From JAWUWD01 sp034112085 (lineage in GTDB: Bacteria; Bacteroidota; Bacteroidia; Cytophagales; Cyclobacteriaceae): 64,000 nucleotides of DNA. The notes beneath the pieces were generated by a model. The model had not been told where the DNA came from and searched no databases. It saw only the letters and a program-made list of their open reading frames with translations. The position numbers and the translations under genes are program-made. Position 1 is the stretch's first letter. The number at the start of each line of letters is the position of its first letter. The stretch is taken from contig JAWUWD010000050.1 of assembly GCA_034112085.1 (NCBI GenBank), forward strand, positions 15,060-79,059, given 5' to 3'. Positions 1 to 8,406 of the stretch are shown here, piece after piece.

Positions 1-459
1 TATGGTGTGGCTTTGAAATATCTAAAGAATAGAAATGAAGCACAGGATGCTACTATGCAGATCTTCGAACAGCTGGTAGATAAGGTGATCAAGTATGATA
101 TCGATAACTTTAAGAGTTGGCTTCATGTGTTGACAAGGAATCATTGTTTGATGCAACTTCGTAGTACCAAGGGCAAGAATGAGCAACATTCAGTAGATAT
201 TTCGAGCGTTCGTATGGAAAATGAGCAGTTGCTGCATCATCACGATGAAGAGCCTAGACTGGAGGAACAAATCACTAAATTGGAGCGATGTATCCAAAAG
301 CTAAAAGCTGAACAAAAACAATGTGTTGAGCTGTTTTATATAGAACAGAAATCATATAAAGAGATAGAAGAACTCACAGAATTGCCAATGAAAAAAGTAA
401 AGAGTTATATCCAAAATGGAAAAAGAAATCTTAAGATTTGTATAGAGCAAAGTGAATAG
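1..459 (+). CDS. ECF-type RNA polymerase sigma factor (5' end cut off by window)
   Basis: The frame is open from base 1 (it reads YGVALKYLK), so the gene begins upstream of the window; a GTG at 7 is only an internal candidate start. The first ~40 residues look like sigma region 2 (helix with YLKNRNEAQDATMQIFEQL), and residues ~100-145 are a region 4 helix-turn-helix (ELFYIEQKSYKEIEELTEL then KVKSYIQNGKRNLK). ECF sigma factors direct RNA polymerase to a small regulon in response to envelope signals. The stop overlaps the GTG start of the next gene by 8 bases, which indicates translational coupling with its likely membrane partner. Confidence 0.85.
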   Translation, partial: YGVALKYLKNRNEAQDATMQIFEQLVDKVIKYDIDNFKSWLHVLTRNHCLMQLRSTKGKNEQHSVDISSVRMENEQLLHHHDEEPRLEEQITKLERCIQKLKAEQKQCVELFYIEQKSYKEIEELTELPMKKVKSYIQNGKRNLKICIEQSE

Positions 460-1804
460 GGATAAACATCATATCGATCAACTGACATCTACGATGATGC
501 AGCAATATCTGGAGGGTAAACTATCCGATGATATGCGGTATAAGGTGGAAAGATACTTACTTGATCATCCTTTTGAAGCTGAAGCGATGGAGGGGTTTGA
601 ATCTATTGAAATGACACATCTGGATTCAGACATAGAGCAGATGAAAAAGGATCTTTTTGCAGAAGAAAAGGAAACTGAGGTGATCCCGATATGGCAACGA
701 TACTGGAAAGTAGCTGCAGTGATCACAGTACTAATTGTGAGTACATTTTTGATATTGAACTTAGGACAAGAAGAGATTAACTCTTCCAAGACAGAATTGG
801 CGCTAAATGAAGAGTCTAGTATCAGCGAGGAGGTGGAAGAATCGGGTAAATCGAATAAAAAGGAAGTAGTAGAAGAGGCGGTTGAGTCTGGAGAAGAAAA
901 AAAGAAAGAAAATTCTGATGACATTTCTACTTCAGATGAATCTGAAGTGAATGATATTCCAAAGGAAAAAACTCGGGTTGAGCTATTGTCTTTGGTAGAT
1001 GAAGAATCTGAAACGGAGGAAATAGTAGAGGAGCTTATTGAAGCTGATAGGACTGTTGTTGAAGAGTACCACGAATTAGCCGAAATAGCAAAGGAAGAAG
1101 TGATTACTGAACAAAGCCGCATATCTTCAAATGGTGCTGTCTCGCGTGAAAAAAGTGTAACACCTATAACTATAAGTAACGTTTCCAAAGTTGTGTCAGG
1201 AAAAATTACCACAACTGAGGGAGGTCCGCTTCCAGGGGTTAATGTTGTTGTAAAGGGAACAACCCATGGGACAATTAGTGATGTTGATGGTAATTATGAA
1301 ATTACAGTACCTGAAGGCCAGCCTTCTTTGGCGTATTCATTTATTGGATATGGAACGGAGGAAGTTCAAGTTGGGAATCGTCAAGTGGTAGATGCCGAGC
1401 TAAGTCAGGATATGAGTCAGTTGTCTGAAGTAGTAGTAACTGCTCAAGGAATTGAGCGTGAGACTAAATCCTTGGGGTATGCTATCTCTAAGAAAAAAGA
1501 TGTACGCAAGCAAGGAGCCATGCCAGTCATCGGTTTTGAAGCCTACACAAAATACTTGCAAGACTCGTTGCGATATCCTCAGGAGGCCATTGACAAGCAA
1601 GTACATGGTGTGGTATTAGTTGGATTTACCGTAGGTAAATCAGGGCAACTTTCGAAGTTAGAAGTAAAAGAAGGTTTAGGTTACGGCTGTGATGAAGAAG
1701 CTATACGTTTGATCAAAGAAGGTACGGGGTGGCAATCAGCTAAAAATAGGCGTGGAGATAATGTTAATGAGCTGGTGAAAGTAGAAGTTACCTTTGAGAA
1801 CTAG
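452..1804 (+). CDS. Anti-sigma-like membrane protein with carboxypeptidase-regulatory-like and TonB C-terminal domains
   Basis: A 450-aa protein starting at GTG 452, overlapping the sigma gene. Residues 1-85 are a soluble, probably cytoplasmic segment. Residues ~86-105 form one membrane helix (VAAVITVLIVSTFLILNLG). A long Glu/Ser-rich linker follows (~110-245). Residues ~248-318 match a carboxypeptidase-regulatory-like (CarboxypepD_reg-like) beta-sandwich with the DVDGNYEITVP signature. A short stretch (LSEVVVTAQGIERETKSLGYAIS region, residues ~324-347) resembles the segment after that domain in SusC-type receptors. Residues ~360-450 are a TonB C-terminal domain (YPQEAIDKQVHGVVLVGFTV). The topology fits an anti-sigma factor whose periplasmic part contacts an outer-membrane transducer. 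That role is inferred from position; no zinc-finger motif is seen. Confidence 0.75.
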   Translation: MNRDKHHIDQLTSTMMQQYLEGKLSDDMRYKVERYLLDHPFEAEAMEGFESIEMTHLDSDIEQMKKDLFAEEKETEVIPIWQRYWKVAAVITVLIVSTFLILNLGQEEINSSKTELALNEESSISEEVEESGKSNKKEVVEEAVESGEEKKKENSDDISTSDESEVNDIPKEKTRVELLSLVDEESETEEIVEELIEADRTVVEEYHELAEIAKEEVITEQSRISSNGAVSREKSVTPITISNVSKVVSGKITTTEGGPLPGVNVVVKGTTHGTISDVDGNYEITVPEGQPSLAYSFIGYGTEEVQVGNRQVVDAELSQDMSQLSEVVVTAQGIERETKSLGYAISKKKDVRKQGAMPVIGFEAYTKYLQDSLRYPQEAIDKQVHGVVLVGFTVGKSGQLSKLEVKEGLGYGCDEEAIRLIKEGTGWQSAKNRRGDNVNELVKVEVTFEN

Positions 1805-1930
1805 TCAGATTCAGTAACTACTTGTCTCAGTTCAGTATAGTTATCTCCCAACCTAGCGTTTATTGATGTCAATTAAATGTTAATTGCCGTAAATAGCATC
1901 ATGAACGCTACAGAAAAGATATTTGACTAT

Positions 1931-3157
1931 ATGTATAAACATCGTAAAACACTTCAACTGTTATTGGGCTTACTAGTCGCAATTTTCATTACAGTGACTG
2001 AACTCAAGGCACAAAGTGCAGAAGGGTTTATTTATGGGAAGGTATACACATCCAATGATACCTATGTCGGACAAATCCGCTGGGGAAAAGAAGAGGCCTA
2101 TTGGAATGATCACTTCAATACATCCAAGGTCGATAACTTATACAGCACTTATAAATCAAGACAGAAGAAGAATAATTACAATTTTGACTGGAGACTGTTT
2201 TCAATTTGGGACGATAGATCTACTCAGACTGTCCACTTATTTTCTAGTCAGTTTGGTGATCTACAAGAGATTATCAATTACAGAGATGGTAGAGTTGTCG
2301 CAAAACTGAAAAATGGAGAAGAAATAAGGTTGTCCGGTTCAGGATATAACGATGTGGGCTCTAGTATTAGGGTATTGGATCAAGACTTAGGTTTGATTAC
2401 TGTTAAGTGGGATAGGATTAGAAAAGTCGAATTCTTGCCAACCCCTAAAAACCTTAAAGAGACCTTAGGAAAGCCCATTTATGGAACGGTTGAGACCTAT
2501 CGAAAGGGTAAGATGACAGGATTTATTCAATGGGATCATGACGAACGTATAGGGACAGATAAACTTGATGGCGACACGAGAGATGGAGAAGTATCGATTG
2601 CGTTTGATAAGATTGGTAAGATCGAAAATCGTGGAAACTCTAGTCAAGTTTATTTGAAATCCGGGAGGTCATTTCAAGTAAGTGGGAGTAATGATGTGAA
2701 TGATTCAAATAAAGGAATCATTGTGACGGTAGATGGAGTTGGAAAGGTTGATATTCCTTGGAGAGCATTTAAGTCAGTCACTTTCGAAGATGTGGAAGAG
2801 TCTGGAGATTCATATTCGAGCTACAAGATTGCTGAGTTGAAAGGGAAAGTAAGACAATACAGAGGGGGAGAAGTTAGCGGAAAGATAATATTTGACTTAG
2901 ACGAAGAATGGAATTTGGAATTACTAGAAGGAATGGACGATGAGCTTGAATACAAAATTCCGTTTAGGAATATCAAGAGAATAGCACCTAAAAATTATAA
3001 CTATGCCATAGTTGAGTTGAAAAATGGAGTAGAACTTCTATTGGGTGATAGTAGAGATGTTACTGAAAGCAACGCTGGTATTTTGGTTTTTGATTCTCAA
3101 AATAAGGAACCACTGCATATTGAATGGAAGGATGTCACTGAAATCATTTTTGAATAA
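1931..3157 (+). CDS. Secreted protein of three ~110-130-aa repeats (paralogue A)
   Basis: Family not recognised. The frame is open from ATG 1877 with further ATGs at 1901 and 1931; 1931 is chosen because it gives a compact signal peptide (MYKHRKTLQLLLGLLVAIF, cleavage after LKAQ). The mature protein has three related units, beginning near FIYGKVYTSND, PIYGTVETYRKG and ELKGKVRQYRGG. Each contains G-x-V, a G-x-I-x-(W/F)-D strand, a VxLK(N/S)G strand, a G(S/D)-x-DV-xxx-N-x-GI turn and a final W-x-x-(V/I)-x-x-(V/I)-x-F. This pattern suggests repeated small beta domains. It lies 11 bases before a sensor kinase, so it is probably in one operon with the two-component system. A paralogue follows the response regulator. 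Confidence 0.75.
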   Translation: MYKHRKTLQLLLGLLVAIFITVTELKAQSAEGFIYGKVYTSNDTYVGQIRWGKEEAYWNDHFNTSKVDNLYSTYKSRQKKNNYNFDWRLFSIWDDRSTQTVHLFSSQFGDLQEIINYRDGRVVAKLKNGEEIRLSGSGYNDVGSSIRVLDQDLGLITVKWDRIRKVEFLPTPKNLKETLGKPIYGTVETYRKGKMTGFIQWDHDERIGTDKLDGDTRDGEVSIAFDKIGKIENRGNSSQVYLKSGRSFQVSGSNDVNDSNKGIIVTVDGVGKVDIPWRAFKSVTFEDVEESGDSYSSYKIAELKGKVRQYRGGEVSGKIIFDLDEEWNLELLEGMDDELEYKIPFRNIKRIAPKNYNYAIVELKNGVELLLGDSRDVTESNAGILVFDSQNKEPLHIEWKDVTEIIFE

Positions 3158-3168
3158 TTACTACATTA

Positions 3169-4200
3169 GTGACTGCACTTAATACTTTAGTTTTGCGTAA
3201 GAATATAATTCTGATATCGGTTATTATTAGTTTGTTGACGCTCCTGGCTTACTATATGTACACTCTGGATCTCTCCATTGATTTGTACTATACGATTGGC
3301 TGGATACTTGTCATATTAGTGCTATTGGTATTGGGCAATAGTTTGATCTCCAGACAATTCAATAGACATTTGCCATGGCTGAAATTTGGGCGAAGACGAC
3401 TTTTTACACATCTGTTTTTAGGGTTGATATATTCTCTTATTGTTATCAATCTCGCCTACTTCACTTTCAAACTAGTCCTCACTACTCAGCCACCTATCAT
3501 CGAGCAAGTGATCGTGATGAATGTTTATGGATTGGTGATGTTTGTTCCAATATTCAGCATCTATTTCAGCCTTCACTTTTTGAAACATTGGCAGAACTCT
3601 GCTTTCGAAACAGAGAAATTTAAAAAAGAAACATTGAAGTCTCAGATCGACAACCTCAAAAATCACTTAGATCCACATTTTTTATTCAATAATTTGAATA
3701 TTCTTTCAGCATTGATTGATAAGGATGCCAATGAATCTAAGCGTTTTCTTGATAAATTTTCGGATGTCTATCGAGCATTGTTGAAAACAAAGGACGAAGA
3801 TCTTATATGTTTGCAGGATGAGCTCGATTTTATTGAAGCCTATATCTATTTAATGAAAACTAGATTCGAGGAGCTAATTATATTCAATATCAACGTAGAG
3901 CAAGATGCCTTGCTGAAAATGCTTCCTCCATTGAGTATTCAGTTGCTGATAGAAAATGTAGTCAAGCACAACGCAATCAGTGAGAAGAAGCCTTTGGTTG
4001 TCGAACTCACTTCTGATGGTTCTTCGATCACCGTTTGCAATTCACTCAACCTACAAAAGATACCTGCAGAGTCATCAGGCAGCGGACTAGATAATATTAG
4101 GAGTAGATATGCTTATTTTACAGATAGAAAGGTTGAGATCAATCAATCAGAGTCACAATTTTGTGTTACTATACCGCTCATCGAGGTAGAAGAGGTCTAA
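3169..4200 (+). CDS. LytS-type membrane sensor histidine kinase
   Basis: A 343-aa protein with a GTG start at 3169. Residues ~10-145 hold about four hydrophobic helices and no recognisable extracytoplasmic sensor domain. Residues ~155-240 match the His_kinase family of LytS/YehU proteins: the motif LDPHFLFNNLNIL contains the expected phospho-acceptor, His170. Residues ~245-343 are a short HATPase domain with the N-box (QLLIENVVKHN) and a GSGLDNI glycine loop. It would phosphorylate the adjacent LytTR regulator (13-base gap). The preceding triple-repeat secreted protein is only 11 bases upstream, which suggests the system senses or controls that protein. Confidence 0.88.
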   Translation: MTALNTLVLRKNIILISVIISLLTLLAYYMYTLDLSIDLYYTIGWILVILVLLVLGNSLISRQFNRHLPWLKFGRRRLFTHLFLGLIYSLIVINLAYFTFKLVLTTQPPIIEQVIVMNVYGLVMFVPIFSIYFSLHFLKHWQNSAFETEKFKKETLKSQIDNLKNHLDPHFLFNNLNILSALIDKDANESKRFLDKFSDVYRALLKTKDEDLICLQDELDFIEAYIYLMKTRFEELIIFNINVEQDALLKMLPPLSIQLLIENVVKHNAISEKKPLVVELTSDGSSITVCNSLNLQKIPAESSGSGLDNIRSRYAYFTDRKVEINQSESQFCVTIPLIEVEEV

Positions 4201-4213
4201 ATGGTCAATTGAT

Positions 4214-4972
4214 ATGAATGTACTTATTCTTGAAGACGAAACACTAGCAGGTCAAAAAGTCTCTGCACTACTGACTGAAATTGATGAATCATTGAATGTT
4301 TTGGCGATTCTCAAATCAGTGGAATCTGCAAGAGATTGGTTCTCAATTAATGAAACCCCTGATCTGGTAATTAGTGATATAAGACTTTTGGATGGTCTGA
4401 GCTTTCAATTATTTGAAGAGATCGACTATAAGAATCCAGTGATATTCACGACAGCTTATGACCAGTATGCGATAAAGGCATTCGAGGTCAATAGCTTAGA
4501 TTATCTTCTGAAACCCATTCAGAAGGAGAAAATGGAGAAGGCATTATCTAAACTCAACACGGTACCAGTTGTACAAGAAGAAACGGCCTCTTATCAAGAG
4601 ATAATCAAGATGATCAATGCAGGAAAGGATGAACATAAGTCAAGATTTATGATTCGCGCTGGTCAAAAGATATTGGCAGTTCCAGTGGGTAAAATATCCT
4701 ACTTCTACAGTCTCAATAAGCTGACCTATATTGTCACACTAGACGGAAAGAAGTATCCTTGTGATCAGACATTAGAAGTGATTGATTTGCAAGTTGATCC
4801 CAAAATATTCTTCAGGGCCAATAGGAAGTTTATTGTCAAGTTTGAGGCTATTAGTGAGATTCATCCTTATTTCAAGGGACGGATGAAAATCGAACTTTCT
4901 CCAGCTGCAGAAGATGATATTGTGATCAGTGCTGATCGTACGCCAGATTTCAAGAAGTGGCTAGATTTGTAA
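4214..4972 (+). CDS. LytTR-family response regulator
   Basis: A 252-aa DNA-binding response regulator. Residues 1-115 are the receiver domain with acidic pocket residues (LILEDE), phospho-acceptor Asp55 (VISDIRLLDG), the FTTAYDQYAIKAF segment and the KP motif (YLLKPIQKEK). Residues ~150-252 are a LytTR DNA-binding domain (GQKILAVPVGKISYFYS, then FFRANRKFIVKFEAISEI). It forms a pair with the LytS-type kinase immediately upstream. The obvious candidate targets are the flanking paralogous secreted genes. LytTR domains bind direct repeats, but none was identified with confidence in the 250-base gap before the next gene. Confidence 0.9.
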   Translation: MNVLILEDETLAGQKVSALLTEIDESLNVLAILKSVESARDWFSINETPDLVISDIRLLDGLSFQLFEEIDYKNPVIFTTAYDQYAIKAFEVNSLDYLLKPIQKEKMEKALSKLNTVPVVQEETASYQEIIKMINAGKDEHKSRFMIRAGQKILAVPVGKISYFYSLNKLTYIVTLDGKKYPCDQTLEVIDLQVDPKIFFRANRKFIVKFEAISEIHPYFKGRMKIELSPAAEDDIVISADRTPDFKKWLDL

Positions 4973-5222
4973 TTCCTTTTACGTTCATTCAGTAGCGCTT
5001 TGTACATTCATGTAAATTGTAATTGTGCAACCTATATAGGTAATCATTGAGTTTTTACCCTAGTCTTCAATATCAAATAAACCTTCATCAAGCTATTATC
5101 CCGATTCGGTAATCTAATAGTCCATCTCATCTCCTTCTTGTATTATAGTGTAAAGAGATTGTTCACCTTTGAAATATCAATCATATACAACAAGAACTTA
5201 GCACAACAAAACTCAAATACTC

Positions 5223-6497
5223 ATGAAACAACGCAACTCAATTTTAGCAACTTTAGCGATCTGTATGTTCGCTTCATTCACAACGCTTCAAGGTCAAGAC
5301 TCAGGTTTTATTTATGGAAAAGTAACAACGATCGATGGAAAGAGTTTCACAGGTCCTATAAGGTGGGGCAAGGAAGAAGTTTACTGGACTGACATGTTCA
5401 ACGCATCCAAAGAAGAAAATAACAACTTAGATTATTTGTCTAGAGAGGATAAAAGATCACTGGATGAGCATTATGATAATAGTCACAATGAGTGGGGAAA
5501 TCGATGGGAGAGTAGATTGGAATCATGGTTCGACAATAACTGGACACACTACGATAAAGATAATCGTCATGATCACCAGTTTGCCTGTCAGTTTGGAGAG
5601 ATGAAGAAGCTTACGCCTACCGGAAGAGAGCGAGCCGAAATAACACTTAAGAATGGGAATCGAATTGAGATTGACGGCAGTGGATATAATGATATCGGCA
5701 CTAAAATTAAAATTATGGATCCAGAATTAGGTGAAGTGGATCTTAGCTGGTCGCGAATAGACGAAATTGAATTCATGAACACACCAGAGGTCATTGAAGA
5801 TAAATTTGGCGAGCCACTTTACGGTACAGTTAGAACTTATGGTGGATCGTTTACTGGATATATACAGTGGGATCATGACGAAAGGATAAGTACTGATAAA
5901 CTAGATGGAGACACAGACGATAGTGATCTTTCGATTCAGTTTGGTAAAATTGAATCGATCGAAAGAAATGGATCAAGAAGTAGTTATGTAGTTCTTAAGT
6001 CGGGAAGAAAAATGACGCTCAGAGGCACTAATGATGTCAACTCTGAGAACAAGGGTATTATAGTGACTAGTGAGAAGTTCGGTAGAATAGATATTCCTTG
6101 GGAGGAATTTAAAATGGTGACTTTTCAAAAGCCTACGGATGCACCAAAATCTTATGGAAGCTTTGGGGCTCAAAACGAATTGACAGGTGTTGTAAAGACT
6201 ATGGATGGAGAATCTCTAAAAGGTAAATTGATTTTCGATTTGGATGAATCTTATGATTTTGAAATATTGCAAGGTAAGTCTGATGACATAGAATACATCT
6301 TACCATTCAGGTCAGTTAGTAAGATATCTCCTAAAAATTATGACAACAGTAATGTGACACTGAAAAATGGAGAGACGATTGTCCTTGGTGATGGTCAAGA
6401 CGTGTCAGAAAAGAATAGCGGGATACTTGTTTTCACAGGAAAAGACAATCCCACTTATGTTAGCTGGAATAGGATTAAGGAAGTTTCGTTTAATTAG
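5223..6497 (+). CDS. Secreted protein of three repeats (paralogue B)
   Basis: A 424-aa paralogue of the protein encoded at 1931-3157, with the same order of conserved blocks. It has a clear signal peptide (MKQRNSILATLAICMFASF, cleavage after LQGQ). The three units start near GFIYGKVTTIDG, PLYGTVRTYGGS and ELTGVVKTMDGE. The middle unit is the best conserved between the two copies (IQWDHDERI then STDKLDGDT, as against GTDKLDGDT). The first unit is expanded by a hydrophilic insert of about 30 residues rich in Asp, His, Asn and Trp (5430-5570). It is followed by a strong hairpin terminator and preceded by a 250-base gap, so it is probably transcribed on its own. No enzymatic motif is visible; an envelope or surface role is inferred only from the signal peptide. 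Confidence 0.75.
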   Translation: MKQRNSILATLAICMFASFTTLQGQDSGFIYGKVTTIDGKSFTGPIRWGKEEVYWTDMFNASKEENNNLDYLSREDKRSLDEHYDNSHNEWGNRWESRLESWFDNNWTHYDKDNRHDHQFACQFGEMKKLTPTGRERAEITLKNGNRIEIDGSGYNDIGTKIKIMDPELGEVDLSWSRIDEIEFMNTPEVIEDKFGEPLYGTVRTYGGSFTGYIQWDHDERISTDKLDGDTDDSDLSIQFGKIESIERNGSRSSYVVLKSGRKMTLRGTNDVNSENKGIIVTSEKFGRIDIPWEEFKMVTFQKPTDAPKSYGSFGAQNELTGVVKTMDGESLKGKLIFDLDESYDFEILQGKSDDIEYILPFRSVSKISPKNYDNSNVTLKNGETIVLGDGQDVSEKNSGILVFTGKDNPTYVSWNRIKEVSFN

Positions 6498-6511
6498 GAG
6501 TACTCAATAAT

Positions 6512-6549
6512 AAAAAGCTGGTTACGTAAGTACGGAGCCAGCTTTTTTT
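6512..6549 (+). terminator. Rho-independent terminator after paralogue B
   Basis: A 10-bp perfect stem (AAAAAGCTGG at 6512-6521 with its complement at 6538-6547) and a 16-base loop end in a run of seven T. It lies 15 bases after the stop codon. Confidence 0.85.
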
Positions 6550-6567
6550 GATGCCTACCATTTTTTG

Positions 6568-7038
6568 TCAATCCCATACTTGAGGACGATCAACTTCTGC
6601 AGTTCTCAAATAATCTAATATTTGTCCGGTATACACTGACTCGTGATAAGCAATTCTCATCAGGTAGTTACCTAATGTTTTGCTTTGGCCGACTTCGGTT
6701 CTTTCTATTCTGATTTGATCTAGATCCGATTCTGAATAGCCTTTTATATCATGGATAAATTCATCATGATATTTTTGAGAAAATTCAAGTTAAGGTTGGA
6801 GCCCTTTATATGGTAGATTATGCCAAGGAGATGAATAGCCTCCAAGATTGCCTCTATTCTTAATGATGACATGAAAGAGCTGTTCGGTCTCTAGTACATG
6901 TCTTATCATTTCGATGATTGAAAGTGCCTTTTGATCCGGTCTCCAAGTCAAATACTCCTTTGTAATTCCTTTCCACAAATTGATACTCCGTCTTCTAGTC
7001 TCTGAAAAGTTAATAAGTATGATTTCAATCGAATTCAT
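6568..7038 (-). pseudogene. DinB-fold (YfiT/DinB_2-like) protein interrupted by an in-frame TAA
   Basis: Reading minus from ATG 7038, the frame encodes 82 residues ending KGLQP, then TAA at 6792-6790. It continues in the same frame with LEFSQKYHDEF for 73 more residues to a TGA at 6570-6568. Together the parts give about 156 residues, typical of the four-helix-bundle DinB family, with a His in EMIRHVLETE and the C-terminal signature RIAYHESVYTGQILDYLR. In this signature a second His is common where Tyr stands here. The codon before the change was probably GAA or a similar sense codon. DinB-fold proteins are metal-binding proteins of mostly unknown or thiol-transferase function; this is not DNA polymerase IV. 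Without readthrough only a half-bundle would be made. Confidence 0.7.
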
Positions 7039-7066
7039 ACCTATTGATTAACGGGAGATCTGCCGT

Positions 7067-7116
7067 AAAAAGAGGAGTAAGTCTTACCGAGTCTTCTAGA
7101 CGACTTGGTAAGACTT
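7067..7116 (-). terminator. Terminator downstream of recA
   Basis: A 15-bp stem (7079-7093 with 7102-7116, one G-T pair) has an 8-base loop. On the minus strand it is followed 7 bases later by a T run (7071-7067). It sits 18 bases after the recA stop, between recA and the DinB-fold gene. Confidence 0.65.
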
Positions 7117-7134
7117 GAAGTTAGGAGGTGCGCT

Positions 7135-8169
7135 TTATGAAGTAGCTTCCTTCTTGAAAGGTTTAGTGATTTCTTCTCCTGCGATCTTAGCTTTAATTTT
7201 CATTTCCATATCCTCCATCATCTCTGGATTATCGAGGATTATTTCTTTTACCGCATCACGACCTTGACCGAGTTTGTTGCCTTCATAAGAGAACCAAGAA
7301 CCAGCTTTTTTGATAACTTCTAGTTCTACCCCGATATCAATAATCTCCCCTACTTTCGAGATCCCTTTTCCATACATGATGTCAAATTCCACGATTTTGA
7401 ATGGAGGAGCAACTTTATTTTTCACCACTTTTACACGAGTTCTGTTACCCGTTACTTCAGCAGCACTTTCCTTGATCTGACCGATACGTCTGATGTCTAG
7501 TCTTACTGAAGCGTAGAATTTCAAGGCATTACCACCAGTAGTCGTTTCAGGATTCCCGAACATCACACCGATTTTCTCTCTAAGCTGATTGATAAAGATA
7601 CATGCACAACCAGTTTTGTTAATCGTACCCGTCAACTTTCTCAACGCTTGAGACATCAAACGTGCTTGAAGTCCCATTTTGCTATCTCCCATTTCGCCTT
7701 CAAGCTCAGCTTTTGGTACTAACGCAGCTACAGAATCAATTACAATTATGTCTATAGCTCCAGATCGGATAAGATGTTCTGCGATTTCCAGTGCTTGCTC
7801 ACCATTGTCAGGCTGAGATATCAACAGGTTTTCAGTATCTATACCGAGACTCTCCGCTTAAGTTTTATCAAAAGCGTGTTCAGCATCTATAAATGCAGCG
7901 AGCCCTCCAGCTTTTTGTGCTTGAGCAATGCAGTGCATGGTAAGTGTTGTTTTACCAGAAGATTCTGGACCATAAATCTCAGTTACTCTTCCTCTTGGAA
8001 TTCCACCAATCCCCAAGGCAACATCAAGCCCTAGTGATCCAGTAGAGATTGCAGGTATATCCATAACTTTCTCATCGCTGAGTCTCATCACAGCACCTTT
8101 TCCGTAACTTTTTTCGAGCTTTTCTATGGTAAGTTGTAATGCTTTTAGTTTTTCAGTTTGATCACTCAT
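7135..8169 (-). pseudogene. recA: recA, recombinase A, interrupted by an in-frame TAA at codon 104
   Basis: The minus-strand frame from ATG 8169 to TAA 7135 spans 345 codons, the usual RecA length, and is RecA throughout: Walker A GPESSGKTT (~residues 67-75), AAFIDAEHAFDKT, then SQPDNGEQALEIAEHLI, IVIDSVAALVPKAELEGEMG, FINQLREKIGVMFGNPET and the C-terminal domain. Codon 104 (7860-7858) is TAA, between AFDKT and AESLGIDTENLL. Family members have a Tyr here (Tyr103 of E. coli RecA, which stacks on the ATP base), so one base change from TAT or TAC explains it. No other damage is visible. RecA carries out homologous recombination and SOS induction. A 103-residue product would lack Walker B and the DNA loops. 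The alternatives are a sequencing error, recent mutation or suppression. Confidence 0.9.
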
Positions 8170-8316
8170 GACTTAATATGTTGGGTTTTCTTGAATTCTT
8201 TTTCGTGAAATTAGAGGGATTTTAATTAATTCCCAAATTTTTTAGTAAAATTAACTGGTATCGTTTGTTAAGGTTGATATGTGTAGATTATAAGTAGTTA
8301 ATTATAACTAATAAAA

Positions 8317-8347
8317 TTAGTAAAAAGAAAAATGACTAGTAATTTTG
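8317..8347 (+). promoter_or_regulatory. Bacteroidota-type promoter for the PP2C phosphatase operon
   Basis: TAATTTTG at 8340-8347 matches TAnnTTTG exactly. A TTAG at 8317-8320 (3 of 4 to TTTG) lies 19 bases upstream. The ATG follows 59 bases later. Confidence 0.5.
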
Positions 8348-8406
8348 CTTTAAGGAAGTGGAGTTGAAAGTAAATAATTAACTTGTGATCGTAAAAAAAT
8401 ACATGA

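Noticed and set aside
565..1212. A 215-codon open frame on the minus strand opposite the anti-sigma-like gene
   Set aside because: It is Ser/Thr/Phe-rich, the mirror of the Glu/Ser-rich linker on the plus strand, with no domain and no promoter.
452..1804. A SusC/RagA-type TonB-dependent receptor
   Set aside because: It is too short, lacks plug and barrel, and ends in a TonB-C domain.
5138..5392. A plus-strand 84-codon frame overlapping the start of paralogue B
   Set aside because: It overlaps the signal peptide of a clearly coding frame and has no similarity pattern.
6568..7038. DNA polymerase IV (DinB) next to recA as an SOS pair
   Set aside because: The protein is a small four-helix DinB-fold protein, unrelated to the Y-family polymerase in spite of the name.
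7774..8034. A plus-strand frame across the recA stop region
   Set aside because: It is a shadow of recA; the recA frame is conserved on both sides.
7135..8169. recA interpreted as two genes or as containing an intein or intron
   Set aside because: Both parts are in the same frame with no inserted sequence; only one codon differs from the expected Tyr.
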